Of a stretch of DNA of 44,085 nucleotides, positions 11,150 to 20,306 are shown piece by piece (within the stretch, counting starts at the first letter, position 1; each line of letters opens with the position of its first letter). Position numbers and translations under genes: made by a program. The notes beneath the pieces were generated by a model, which saw only the letters and a program-made list of their open reading frames with translations, searched no databases and was not told where the DNA came from. Source of the DNA: an uncultured Bacilli bacterium (GTDB lineage: Bacteria > Bacillota_I > Bacilli_A > RF39 > UBA660); the NCBI GenBank assembly GCA_947628095.1, contig CANQYO010000005.1, positions 1-44,085 of the forward strand. The letters are read 5' to 3'.

Positions 11150-13813
11150 ATGAAAAAAGTAAGAAAAATAATTTTTGCATTTTTAATTTTAGCAACTGTT
11201 TCAACACCTTTTTTGGCATTTTTAAATGTTGATGCTGAAACAGCTGAAGCACAGAGAGGTACTTTAAGATGTCCTACAACTCTTGCTAAAGGTGTTCAAT
11301 GTGTACCTCATGTAAATGCTCAAGGTGTTACTGAAAGTGTTGATATTATTTATGGCGGGTTAAGTAAACCTGGTGATATACAAATAGTTAAGACTGTTAC
11401 CAGATTATTTGGAGCTGGTCAAGAGGGTTATTATAACGTTAAATTTAGTGTTAAGGGTAAAGATGTTCCTCAAATGCCATCTATGGGAAAAGTTTATGTT
11501 GCTGTAATAGTTGACTATTCAGCTACAATTGAAGACCGACTAGATGATGTAAAAAAGGCTGCTAAAACTTTTGCCGAAACTTTAATTCCAAATGAAGATA
11601 ATGGAAGGTCAGATTTTTATATTAAACTTTTAACTTTTACTCTTCCTGTTAAAGATGTAACTAAAGGTTATAAAAACTTTAATTTTAAAGATATTACTTT
11701 GCCTTCTTATAGTTCGATGAAACATGACTGTGTAAATGGAAGAAGTGGTAAATGCCATCAATCTTTTATTGATGAAGCTTTTAAACAAGTTAAATTTCCA
11801 AATGACGATTCTCAAAAATTTGTATTTATATATGGTGATGGAAGATATTGGTATAAGCAAGATACTGACGTTAAAGAAGCCAAAGATGAAGCTAGAAATT
11901 TAAGAAATGCTGGTGCTAAAATCTATGCTATTCGTTATAATGGTTCATGTATTGATAAATGTGGATATCGTACGGATGATACTAATGGTATGAAAAATTT
12001 TGTTTCCTCAGGATGTGATAATAGCAATAATGCTGATGCCAAAAATAAAAAATTATGCTATTGGGATGCAAGTGGTAGTGTAGAACAACAATTTAAAAAT
12101 ATAGCTGAAAATATTCATACTTCTGCTGAAGAAAGCGCTTCTTCTTATGTTACTGATTTAACTGATAATCTAGGAATTGATTTTTACTTCGCTGAAGATA
12201 CTGGTACTTGGAAAAGATATAATGTTGGAAAAATAGATGAAAAAGGCTATACAACGGGAAGTGGTTTTAATATTTATATTGATAAATATGCTTCAAAAGG
12301 ATGGCATGAAACCAATAATAGTTTTAATCTTTCTTATACTAATACTAATGGAGAAGAAGTTAATATAACAGTTGATACTAACCCAGAAGTTTATTGGATA
12401 CCTGATAAGAAAAATGCTCCTGCTTGTAGTGGACCAGCCATTGTAAGTGGTGTTAGAAAAGATACTGGTGACCCTTGGAATTTATATAGTACTAGTTGTA
12501 TAGAGGGTTATAATGGGAACCCTTTAGAGGCTGATTTCTATGTAAAAGATATTCCTGAAAGTACAATGTCTGATAATGCTAAAAAATTTATTAATCTTAT
12601 AGATGTAAGTGGTAAAACCACAGTTGATGATAAAGGACATTTCACAATTGCATCTGGGCTTGGAATTCCTGCTTATGTTAAATTAAAAACAGCAGTTAGA
12701 TGTAGTTATAAATTCAACTATGATGAATTTAAAAATCGTTATGCAATATTAACGAGAGGAGTTAATTTAAAACTTCCAGAATATAATGCAAGTGATTCAA
12801 AAGCATTAGCTGAATATCTTGATACTGTAAAGGAAAAATTAAGTGCTTATAAACAAATAGTTACAAAACTTATTCCATATGTTACACAGGCTTTAAATGA
12901 TGCTAATGATACCAAAAATACAATGGTTGCTTATGGTGATACTTTTATCAATCAACCAGCAACTATGACAGTTACTTATACTAATAAAGAATATACGCCT
13001 AATAAGACAGTTCCAGATAAGGTTAATTTAACAAATATACCAGGAACGATTAGTCAACCTACTAGTCCAACTTGTGTTGGTACATCTGGAGGTCAAGTTA
13101 AAAATCAAAATATAGCAATTACAGCACCTGCTTTTAGCTATATTGACAGTAAAGGAAATCGTCAAAGTGTGTCAGCAACTTCTAAAAACGTAACAGTTCC
13201 TAGTGAAAGAACATGTACAATAGCATATTCTAAAGAAATGGCTTTGGAAGATAGTTGCTTGAACATGACGACAGGAGAACAAGAGACATGTGTTACTGAT
13301 TCTAATAAACAAATAGCTGGTGGTAGTAAATTCTATACTAAAATGCAAGAAGAATATGGAATAATAACAATTAATATACCAGGTTTAGGAATGAACGGTA
13401 ATGTTGATGTTTCTCTTAGTACAGACGAATCAGGAGAAGATTTAAGTTGTACATTTGATAGTAGTAAAAAGTTAACAGATATAATGTATCGTCAAATAGA
13501 CCTTGATGACCCTTTCTTAGAAAGTTATGACCCTAAACGTGAAGTTGGTGAAAATTATTCAAGTCATGGTCAATATAAATATAACTTTGAAAATATAATT
13601 AAACCAGAAACTTGGAGGCAAACGTCAGATTATTATTATTCAATGAGCAAAGAAGATATTCAAACAATTAGAAAGGACACAAATGAAGAGGGTAAAAAAA
13701 GTTATCTAGGACGTAATTGTTACTTTAGAGATAATAGTAATAAATTTGTTTGTGAATTTACAAGAGACCGTAGTATGTTCTATGATTCAAATATTGATAA
13801 TGATAAAAAATAA
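11150..13813 (+). CDS. Large Cys-rich secreted vWA-like protein, candidate pilus-associated adhesin
   Basis: Signal peptide (KIIFAFLILATVSTPFLAFLNVDA); vWA-like start 'VYVAVIVDYSATIEDRLDDVKKAAKTFAETLI' with a MIDAS-like DYSAT; about 20 Cys; no LPXTG and no C-terminal TM. Probable start is ATG 11150 after RBS AGAGGTG. Confidence 0.65.
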   Translation: MKKVRKIIFAFLILATVSTPFLAFLNVDAETAEAQRGTLRCPTTLAKGVQCVPHVNAQGVTESVDIIYGGLSKPGDIQIVKTVTRLFGAGQEGYYNVKFSVKGKDVPQMPSMGKVYVAVIVDYSATIEDRLDDVKKAAKTFAETLIPNEDNGRSDFYIKLLTFTLPVKDVTKGYKNFNFKDITLPSYSSMKHDCVNGRSGKCHQSFIDEAFKQVKFPNDDSQKFVFIYGDGRYWYKQDTDVKEAKDEARNLRNAGAKIYAIRYNGSCIDKCGYRTDDTNGMKNFVSSGCDNSNNADAKNKKLCYWDASGSVEQQFKNIAENIHTSAEESASSYVTDLTDNLGIDFYFAEDTGTWKRYNVGKIDEKGYTTGSGFNIYIDKYASKGWHETNNSFNLSYTNTNGEEVNITVDTNPEVYWIPDKKNAPACSGPAIVSGVRKDTGDPWNLYSTSCIEGYNGNPLEADFYVKDIPESTMSDNAKKFINLIDVSGKTTVDDKGHFTIASGLGIPAYVKLKTAVRCSYKFNYDEFKNRYAILTRGVNLKLPEYNASDSKALAEYLDTVKEKLSAYKQIVTKLIPYVTQALNDANDTKNTMVAYGDTFINQPATMTVTYTNKEYTPNKTVPDKVNLTNIPGTISQPTSPTCVGTSGGQVKNQNIAITAPAFSYIDSKGNRQSVSATSKNVTVPSERTCTIAYSKEMALEDSCLNMTTGEQETCVTDSNKQIAGGSKFYTKMQEEYGIITINIPGLGMNGNVDVSLSTDESGEDLSCTFDSSKKLTDIMYRQIDLDDPFLESYDPKREVGENYSSHGQYKYNFENIIKPETWRQTSDYYYSMSKEDIQTIRKDTNEEGKKSYLGRNCYFRDNSNKFVCEFTRDRSMFYDSNIDNDKK

Positions 13814-13821
13814 AAAAAATC

Positions 13822-13850
13822 TTGATAAGAGTTAAATAATGATATATAAT
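13822..13850 (+). promoter_or_regulatory. SigA-type promoter upstream of the pseudopilin-like ORF
   Basis: TTGATA, 17-bp spacer, TATAAT; RBS AGGAGGTG follows. Confidence 0.75.
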
Positions 13851-13874
13851 TAATATTATAGTAGGAGGTGGATT

Positions 13875-14474
13875 TTGAAAGTAGCAATGTGGGCTGTATT
13901 TATATTTCTACTTGGAATATTTGGATTAGTTTTAATCAATATTTTTGGAAATATAACGACAACCAATCAACAAGATTATAATCTAGTTAGAAATACTGTT
14001 GAAGCGTCAATGTATGATGCAATTGATAAAGCATCGTATCGTGCAGGTTTTTACTTATGTGTCAATAATGGGGTAGGTAAAAATTCTGAAGGTCAATGGG
14101 AAATTAAATCAACGAATGATTATAAGATATTTTTAAATCATAATCTTAATATTGATAATATTAAACAAGATTATGCAACATGTGATTTTTTAGTTGGAGA
14201 AGTAAAATTAAAGGCAGATGTTTTTGTTGAAAGCTTTTTAAGGAGATTTGCTGAAAGTGTTAATAATAGCAAAAGCTATACTATAACAGTACAAGAAGTA
14301 ATTGAGTATCCACCTAAAGTAAGTGTTAGAATTGATACCTTTGATACCTTTAACTCAACTGGTTCAACTAGTACTGAGTATGAAGGATATGTTGATGAAG
14401 CAAATGGTAATCAATTCCGTGTAAGAAACCAAGTTGATTCAATATTTGAAGAAAGAGAAAAGAAAGATAAATAA
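13875..14474 (+). CDS. Pseudopilin/TadE-like membrane-anchored protein
   Basis: TTG start after AGGAGGTG; short N-terminus then one TM (AMWAVFIFLLGIFGLVLINIF) and an extracellular domain with two Cys; in operon with tad-like genes. Confidence 0.5.
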   Translation: MKVAMWAVFIFLLGIFGLVLINIFGNITTTNQQDYNLVRNTVEASMYDAIDKASYRAGFYLCVNNGVGKNSEGQWEIKSTNDYKIFLNHNLNIDNIKQDYATCDFLVGEVKLKADVFVESFLRRFAESVNNSKSYTITVQEVIEYPPKVSVRIDTFDTFNSTGSTSTEYEGYVDEANGNQFRVRNQVDSIFEEREKKDK

Positions 14475-14497
14475 AAGAATAAGAGAGTGAGGAAAAA

Positions 14498-15334
14498 ATG
14501 AAAAAATTAAAACAAATTTTATCAAACAAGAATACTGTAACATTTATAGCAGCTATTTTAATAGTTTTGATATTATACTTCTTCTATAATTGGAGAGTAA
14601 ATCAAGCAACAAGTCCTGTTCGTGTGCCTTATGCTGTACAAAATATTTCACCAAGAACTCAAATAACTAAAGATATGATTGGTTATTTAGAGATATCTCA
14701 AAGTGCAATGAAAGGTAATGTATTGACAAACGAAAATACTCAAATATTGGGTATGTATACAAATGTTAATGCTATGATACCAGCTGGTAGTTTATTCTAC
14801 AAAGATGCTGTTATTCGTAGAGAAGAATTACCTGATAGTTTCCTTGAAGATGAGGAATTAAAAGCAACTGGAAAAGTACCTTATAACTTTACAGTTAATG
14901 TTAAGACTACATATGGTAATTCAATGTATCCTGGAAATTATGTTGATGTATATTTCAAGGGATTAGATGAAAATGGTCTATTAATGGTAGGAAAATTCGT
15001 TGAAAATGTTAAGATTCTTGCTGTTAAAGATTCAAGTGGACAACCAGTATTTGAAGACGCTGAAGAAAATCGTACACCAAGTCAAATAATCTTTGCTGTT
15101 ACTAGTGAAATACATTTATTACTTCGTAAAGCAGAATATATTAGAAATGCTGAAATAATTATTGTACCAACTAATGCAGCTTTAGAAGAAAATGGAGAAA
15201 TTATTGAATCTAATGTTAAGAGTGAGACAATAAAAGAATATATTAATAATCAATCAACTATGATTGAAGAAGATAGTACTGATACAAGTACAAGTGAAGA
15301 TACCAATACAAATAGTGAAACTAATAATCAATAG
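14498..15334 (+). CDS. CpaB/RcpC-like pilus assembly protein (SAF-domain type)
   Basis: N-terminal TM then VRVPYAVQNISPRTQITKDMIGYLEI...IPAGSLFYKDAV (SAF-like), followed by 'YGNSMYPGNYVDVYFKG'; immediately precedes the CpaF-like ATPase. Confidence 0.75.
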   Translation: MKKLKQILSNKNTVTFIAAILIVLILYFFYNWRVNQATSPVRVPYAVQNISPRTQITKDMIGYLEISQSAMKGNVLTNENTQILGMYTNVNAMIPAGSLFYKDAVIRREELPDSFLEDEELKATGKVPYNFTVNVKTTYGNSMYPGNYVDVYFKGLDENGLLMVGKFVENVKILAVKDSSGQPVFEDAEENRTPSQIIFAVTSEIHLLLRKAEYIRNAEIIIVPTNAALEENGEIIESNVKSETIKEYINNQSTMIEEDSTDTSTSEDTNTNSETNNQ

Positions 15335-15346
15335 GAGTAGGCCAAT

Positions 15347-16771
15347 ATGAATAATCAAGCTGTAAATGCAATAAATGCTTATGAATTAAATCCTGGTGCT
15401 AATCCTAATGCTAATAAAACTAATACCGAAATCAATGCTAATTTATTTTCTAGCATTGACTTTGGTGCATTAAAACCTTATTTAGATGATGATAACATAA
15501 CTGATATTTCTTATAGTAATAATGGTCAGGTATGGTTAAAATCTCTTGATAAAGGTGTTTATCGAATTGAAAATCCTGGTGTAAACAATGAATTAATTGA
15601 GAAGATAGCATTTCAGTGTGCTAACATCATGGGTAAAACATTTAATATGGCAAGTCCTTTATTAGATAGTGAGTCTTCTGAACTTCGTATGAATTTTATT
15701 CATGATTCAATTGCTAGAAATGGTATTGCTGCTGTTTTTCGTAAAACACCGGCTAAAATTCGTTTGAAAAGAGAAAAAATAATTGAAGAAAAATATATAA
15801 CGAGTAATATTCATGATTTTTTAATTGAGTGTGTTAAAGGTCATTGTAATATAATTGTTAGTGGAGAAACTGGTAGTGGTAAAACAGAGCTTGTTAAATA
15901 TTTAGCAAGTCACACTAAGGAAAATGAAAAGATAATTACGATTGAAGATACGTTGGAACTTCACTTAGATGCTATTTTTCCAGAACGTGATATTGTTGCA
16001 ATGAAAACCAATAATATTGCTTCATATAGTGATGTTTTAGTTGGTTGTATGCGTCAAAATCCAAAGTGGATATTACTATCAGAAGTACGTTCAGCTGAAG
16101 CGGTTACAGCTGTTCGTAATTCAATTTCTTCTGGTCATAATATTTTATCAACAATTCATGCTGATAAAGCTTCAAGTATTCCTTATCGTTTATATAGTTT
16201 GCTTGAAAGTAATATTGATGTTGAACAATTTATGACAACTATTTATCGTTATATTCAATTAGGTGTTCATGTTCGTGCAAGATATACAAAAGATACTGGA
16301 CAATTCTTAAGAGAAGTTTGTGAGGTTACTGAGTTCTTTGTTAATGATGATAATCAACCTGAATCTAATACAATTTATCGTAAGAACATTGATGGTTCAG
16401 AGATAATTAATCCACCTAGTCCACATTTGATTGATTATCTTGAAAGTCAAGGTGTTGATTTAGATTCTCCTGAATTTAAAAATATTAGTTTTGAAGCACC
16501 TTTCAAAGAAGATAATAATAAGCCTTCAGCAACAGCTCAGACTTCTAATGTAAGTGCTCATAGTATGGGTGTACCTAGTACACCAATTCCAACTGTCTCA
16601 ACCCAAGTTGCACCAACTGTTCAACCTAATATTCCTACATTAAATACCGTAAATGTTGTAAATAAACCGGAAAATACTGGAATTCCAATTACATTAAATC
16701 AAGCTGCTCCAACTATTCCAAGTGTTCCAAATCCAACAATATCAAATAATCAAACAGAAGAATTTTTATAA
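15347..16771 (+). CDS. CpaF/TadA-like secretion ATPase
   Basis: Walker A VSGETGSGKTELVKYLA; KIITIEDTLEL; MRQNPKWILLSEVRSAEA; SGHNILSTIHA. C-terminal Pro/Thr/Asn-rich tail. Confidence 0.93.
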   Translation: MNNQAVNAINAYELNPGANPNANKTNTEINANLFSSIDFGALKPYLDDDNITDISYSNNGQVWLKSLDKGVYRIENPGVNNELIEKIAFQCANIMGKTFNMASPLLDSESSELRMNFIHDSIARNGIAAVFRKTPAKIRLKREKIIEEKYITSNIHDFLIECVKGHCNIIVSGETGSGKTELVKYLASHTKENEKIITIEDTLELHLDAIFPERDIVAMKTNNIASYSDVLVGCMRQNPKWILLSEVRSAEAVTAVRNSISSGHNILSTIHADKASSIPYRLYSLLESNIDVEQFMTTIYRYIQLGVHVRARYTKDTGQFLREVCEVTEFFVNDDNQPESNTIYRKNIDGSEIINPPSPHLIDYLESQGVDLDSPEFKNISFEAPFKEDNNKPSATAQTSNVSAHSMGVPSTPIPTVSTQVAPTVQPNIPTLNTVNVVNKPENTGIPITLNQAAPTIPSVPNPTISNNQTEEFL

Positions 16772-16785
16772 AGAGGTGATAGAAA

Positions 16786-17682
16786 ATGGAATTTATTATT
16801 ATATTACTTGTTGTAGTTTTCGTAGTTTTATATCGTAAAAGTAATGGTGAATCTTTATATAAATTCGTAACTACAAGTGTTGGAAATGTATATGATAAAT
16901 ATGCTCCATATTCATTTAAGGTAATACGTGAAAAGTGTAAAGAAATGGGACTTGAATATTCTAAAAAAGATTATACGATTCAAGTTATTGTCTTTTCTGT
17001 AATTGCCTTTGTAATAGCATATTTGTATTTTTATAATATAGTTGTTGCTGTTATCTATGTTATTGTAGTTGTTAGTTTTATTCCATATTTAGCATATCTT
17101 AGATGTAAAAGATTATACAGTGAATTTATTTTTGAACAAATACAAGTTTATGTTACAAATACAATAATGGAATTTCAAATAACTCAATCATTTGTTAAAG
17201 CTTTAGAGGGAGTTTATGAATCTGGAGTTTTAGAAGACCCAGTTAAAACTGATGTTAAAGTAATGATAGACCTTGCTTATCATAATGGTGATGTTGGTGA
17301 GTCTATCGATTATATGAATAGTAAATATGATTTTTATATGACACGTAATATGCATCAATTATTTTTACAAGTTACAAGAGAAGGTGCTCATGATACAGTT
17401 TCTGTTCTTGATAATATGTTACTTGATGTTGACCAACTTGTTGAAGGTGTTTATCAAGATAGAATGAATCGTCAAGCATTTCATAGGTCATTTATTCAAT
17501 ATGGTTTATTATTGTATTTAATGATTATGCTTGTTCAATTATTGATTGGTAAAGAAACCTATATTAGTATGGTTAATACCAATATTATATTGCAGATAGG
17601 ATTGCACATAGTAGTTTTATTTAATAGTTATTTTCTTCTAAGTGGAGAAAAATATTATAACGAGAATGTAGGTGCTGAATAA
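16786..17682 (+). CDS. TadB-like (T2SSF-type) inner membrane protein
   Basis: Paired TMs N- and C-terminal around a helical domain; follows the CpaF-like ATPase and precedes a second membrane protein of the same architecture. Confidence 0.75.
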   Translation: MEFIIILLVVVFVVLYRKSNGESLYKFVTTSVGNVYDKYAPYSFKVIREKCKEMGLEYSKKDYTIQVIVFSVIAFVIAYLYFYNIVVAVIYVIVVVSFIPYLAYLRCKRLYSEFIFEQIQVYVTNTIMEFQITQSFVKALEGVYESGVLEDPVKTDVKVMIDLAYHNGDVGESIDYMNSKYDFYMTRNMHQLFLQVTREGAHDTVSVLDNMLLDVDQLVEGVYQDRMNRQAFHRSFIQYGLLLYLMIMLVQLLIGKETYISMVNTNIILQIGLHIVVLFNSYFLLSGEKYYNENVGAE

Positions 17683-18467
17683 TGGAATTTGCAATTATAG
17701 TTTTAATAGTAATCTTTGTTTTAGTCTATGGTGGAACAATAAATCCTAAAAAATTATATCAAGATAATAAAGAAATATTTTCATTATTAAAAGAAAAAGA
17801 TTATGACTTTTTAGTTAAATCAAGATTCGGTGGAGAAGTTGACCCTGACGTTTATTTTGAAAAAAGAATTAAGCAATTTATGATTGCTGTTGTAATCTTT
17901 TTAGCCGTTATATTATTTAATTTTACTTGGATAAATTTAATAATAGGAGCAATTTTAGTTATTGTAGTTTATAAAAATCAATATTCTAGTTTAAAAAGTT
18001 ATTATAAAAAACATTTAACTGAAATTGACCAAACATTGCCTTATTATTTGAAGAGTATTGAAATTTTAGCTCAACATTATACAATACCGGTTGCTTTGTC
18101 AAAATCAATTGATACAGCACCTTTAATGTTTAAAGATGGTCTAACAGAAATGATTAAGAAAATTGATGCTGGAGATTCTTCAATTGACCCATATTTAGCT
18201 TTTGCTCAACAATATCCAGTTCGTGATTCATTACGTATGATGCGTCTTTTATATCGTTTAAGTATAGGTGCTCAAGAAAATAAACAAGAGCAATTAACTG
18301 TATTTTCTAAAAGTGTATCATCTCTTCAAAATAAAGCAAGAGAACAAAAATATGCAAATCGTTTAAATAAAATGGAAAAAAAGACATTAGCTATGTTGAT
18401 GGTAACTGGTGGAGGAACTATGTTAATATTATTCATAGCTATGATGATGATGATGATGGAATTGTAA
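17682..18467 (+). CDS. TadC-like (T2SSF-type) inner membrane protein
   Basis: ATG overlaps the previous stop; N-terminal and C-terminal TMs, 'QTLPYYLKSIEILAQHYTIPVALSKSID'; C-terminus IAMMMMMMEL. Confidence 0.72.
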   Translation: MEFAIIVLIVIFVLVYGGTINPKKLYQDNKEIFSLLKEKDYDFLVKSRFGGEVDPDVYFEKRIKQFMIAVVIFLAVILFNFTWINLIIGAILVIVVYKNQYSSLKSYYKKHLTEIDQTLPYYLKSIEILAQHYTIPVALSKSIDTAPLMFKDGLTEMIKKIDAGDSSIDPYLAFAQQYPVRDSLRMMRLLYRLSIGAQENKQEQLTVFSKSVSSLQNKAREQKYANRLNKMEKKTLAMLMVTGGGTMLILFIAMMMMMMEL

Positions 18468-18483
18468 ACCTTGTCAAAAAATG

Positions 18484-18512
18484 TTGATTAATAATTTAAT
18501 TTATGCTATATT
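18484..18512 (+). promoter_or_regulatory. SigA-type promoter directly upstream of the Flp-like pilin gene
   Basis: TTGATT, 17-bp spacer, TATATT; RBS AAAGGAG before ATG 18545. Confidence 0.7.
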
Positions 18513-18544
18513 AAAATAGTGATAATAGGAAAGGAGATTATAAA

Positions 18545-18715
18545 ATGAAAGAAGCGAGTGGAGAATTAAGTATGACTTTAATAGTTATCGTAGCAGCAGC
18601 AGCAGTACTTGCATTATTTATGGCTTTTCGTCAACCACTATGGAATGCTATATCAAGTAAATGGAGTGAATGGACAGATAAAGATACTTCAACAAATGAT
18701 TTAAATTTAAACTAA
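18545..18715 (+). CDS. Flp-type small prepilin candidate (56 aa), absent from the supplied ORF track
   Basis: MKEASGELSMTLIVIVAAAAVLALFMAFRQPLWNAISSKWSEWTDKDTSTNDLNLN; RBS AAAGGAG; short leader plus one hydrophobic helix; between tadC-like and tadE-like genes. Confidence 0.8.
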   Translation: MKEASGELSMTLIVIVAAAAVLALFMAFRQPLWNAISSKWSEWTDKDTSTNDLNLN

Positions 18716-18745
18716 AATATTAAAAAGAATTAAGGAGATGTTAGT

Positions 18746-19126
18746 ATGAGAGAAGCTGTCGGCGGTTCGTTCTTATTTTATATAATATTAGGTTTCTTAG
18801 CCGTTTATATAGTTTTTATTGGAATAATAATGAACTACGCGGCTACTTATCGTGCTAGTAATTACGTAATAACTCAACTAGAACAAACAGAAGGAAAAAT
18901 TAGTAGAGATGAGATTATGGAAGGGTTAAGGTCAAGAAAATATTATAATTCTTTATCTATTCAATGTTATGATAAAGATGGTGAGATTGACCCTGTATAT
19001 AGTGTCACTACTAAAGTAACTTTTGAAATACCTATAATCAATTATACGACAAGCTTAAATATAAGAAATGAAACTAAAGCCATTTATGGTGCTTCTTGTA
19101 ATGATGCAATTGTTGATAAAGGATAA
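18746..19126 (+). CDS. TadE-like minor pilin
   Basis: MREAVGGSFLFYIILGFLAVYIVFIGIIMNYAATYRASNYVITQLEQTEG; single N-terminal TM, small extracellular domain with two Cys. Confidence 0.65.
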   Translation: MREAVGGSFLFYIILGFLAVYIVFIGIIMNYAATYRASNYVITQLEQTEGKISRDEIMEGLRSRKYYNSLSIQCYDKDGEIDPVYSVTTKVTFEIPIINYTTSLNIRNETKAIYGASCNDAIVDKG

Positions 19127-19138
19127 AGGAAGGTAATT

Positions 19139-20146
19139 ATGAACATTATCGTAACGAATAAGTATAAAGATTTGTTAAATAGTGCTAATATTGAAATCTT
19201 AAAAGAATTGAATGGTGTATTTCAAGTTAAGGAAATTGCTAATAGCTTTAATTCAATTTTCTATAAAAAGTTAATAATTGATGCAACAGCTTTAGATAGG
19301 TTTCCAAAAGATGACGTTTTACGTGAATTAGCTAAAACTTTTGATACAGAAAAACTGATTTTGTTTTTACCCCCAGATAATCCGCCTCCAAAACAGTTTT
19401 TATCTTTTTTAATTAGCATTAACATTTATAATTTTACTGATAATATTAAAGGCTTGATTGAACTTATAAATAAAAGTAATTCTTATGAAAATGTTCAATC
19501 ATTCGTAACCGAACCTGTTTCAGCACGTCCAGTTGATAATGAACTTGATTTTAGTCAAGGTGCTGCTGAAATGAGTAATGGTCATATTATTCTTGGAATT
19601 AAAAATGTTACTAAAAATGCTGGAAGTACAGAGCTTACATATCTTTTGAAAAGAGCTTTATCAGAAGTTCATAATCGTAGTGTTGTAGCCCTTGAATTAG
19701 ATAAAAGTGATTTTACTTTTTATAATTATCGAGATATGCATTCAATTGATTCTTCTAAATTAGGTGAATTTCTAACTGCAATGCGTAATCAAGATGTTAT
19801 TATTGTAGATTTAGCTGATGGTAAGAATGCTAATATTTGTACAGATGTTATTTATTTAGTTCAACCTTCAATGTATCGAGTTAATCAATTAATGATGGGA
19901 AATCGGACAGCTTTTGCTGAATTGAAAGGAAAAAAAGTAGTTTTATATAATAGTTTGCTATCTGAACATGATATAAATACATTTGCTAAAGAGGCTGGAA
20001 TTAGCATTTACTTTAATTTACCACCTTTAAATGATAGAATATTTAATCCTATTTTAAATGATTTACTTTCTAAGTTAGGATTAATATTTGAAAGTGAATC
20101 TACAACTGAAAATAAAAAAAGTTTTTTTGATATATTTAAAAATTAA
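19139..20146 (+). CDS. CpaE/TadZ-like protein with degenerate P-loop
   Basis: Receiver-like N-terminal half then a MinD-like half 'HIILGIKNVTKNAGSTELTYLLKRALSEVHNRSVVALELDKSD'. The Walker A position is NVTKNAGSTELT, not KGGVGKT. Confidence 0.6.
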   Translation: MNIIVTNKYKDLLNSANIEILKELNGVFQVKEIANSFNSIFYKKLIIDATALDRFPKDDVLRELAKTFDTEKLILFLPPDNPPPKQFLSFLISINIYNFTDNIKGLIELINKSNSYENVQSFVTEPVSARPVDNELDFSQGAAEMSNGHIILGIKNVTKNAGSTELTYLLKRALSEVHNRSVVALELDKSDFTFYNYRDMHSIDSSKLGEFLTAMRNQDVIIVDLADGKNANICTDVIYLVQPSMYRVNQLMMGNRTAFAELKGKKVVLYNSLLSEHDINTFAKEAGISIYFNLPPLNDRIFNPILNDLLSKLGLIFESESTTENKKSFFDIFKN

Positions 20147-20150
20147 GAGA

Positions 20151-20173
20151 ATGATAGGCTTTCCTATCTTTTT
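20151..20173 (+). terminator. Intrinsic terminator of the pilus-like cluster
   Basis: GATAGG CTTT CCTATC TTTTTTT. Confidence 0.8.
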
Positions 20174-20191
20174 TTATAGGGTTAATTTATT

Positions 20192-20306
20192 TTGTCGCCT
20201 TCTTTTTTCGATTCGTGGAGTGCTTATGCTTTTGCGTTTGTTGTTCAGCCTGCAGCTGAGTTATACCGTTCGCGTATTGATAATTCCCATGGCGTGCGCA
20301 AGATTT
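20192..20306. other. GC-rich islet of unknown function
   Basis: About 47% G+C by manual count in a strongly AT-rich context; two plus-strand frames are open across it (ORF track 20088-20309 and 20192-20395), neither with a convincing RBS. Confidence 0.5.

Noticed and set aside
11630-11860. ORF-track 76-aa minus-strand ORF
   Set aside because: Antisense to the vWA-like protein gene; no supporting signals.
16041-16235. ORF-track 64-aa plus-strand ORF inside the cpaF-like gene
   Set aside because: Out-of-frame overlap with conserved ATPase motifs; spurious.
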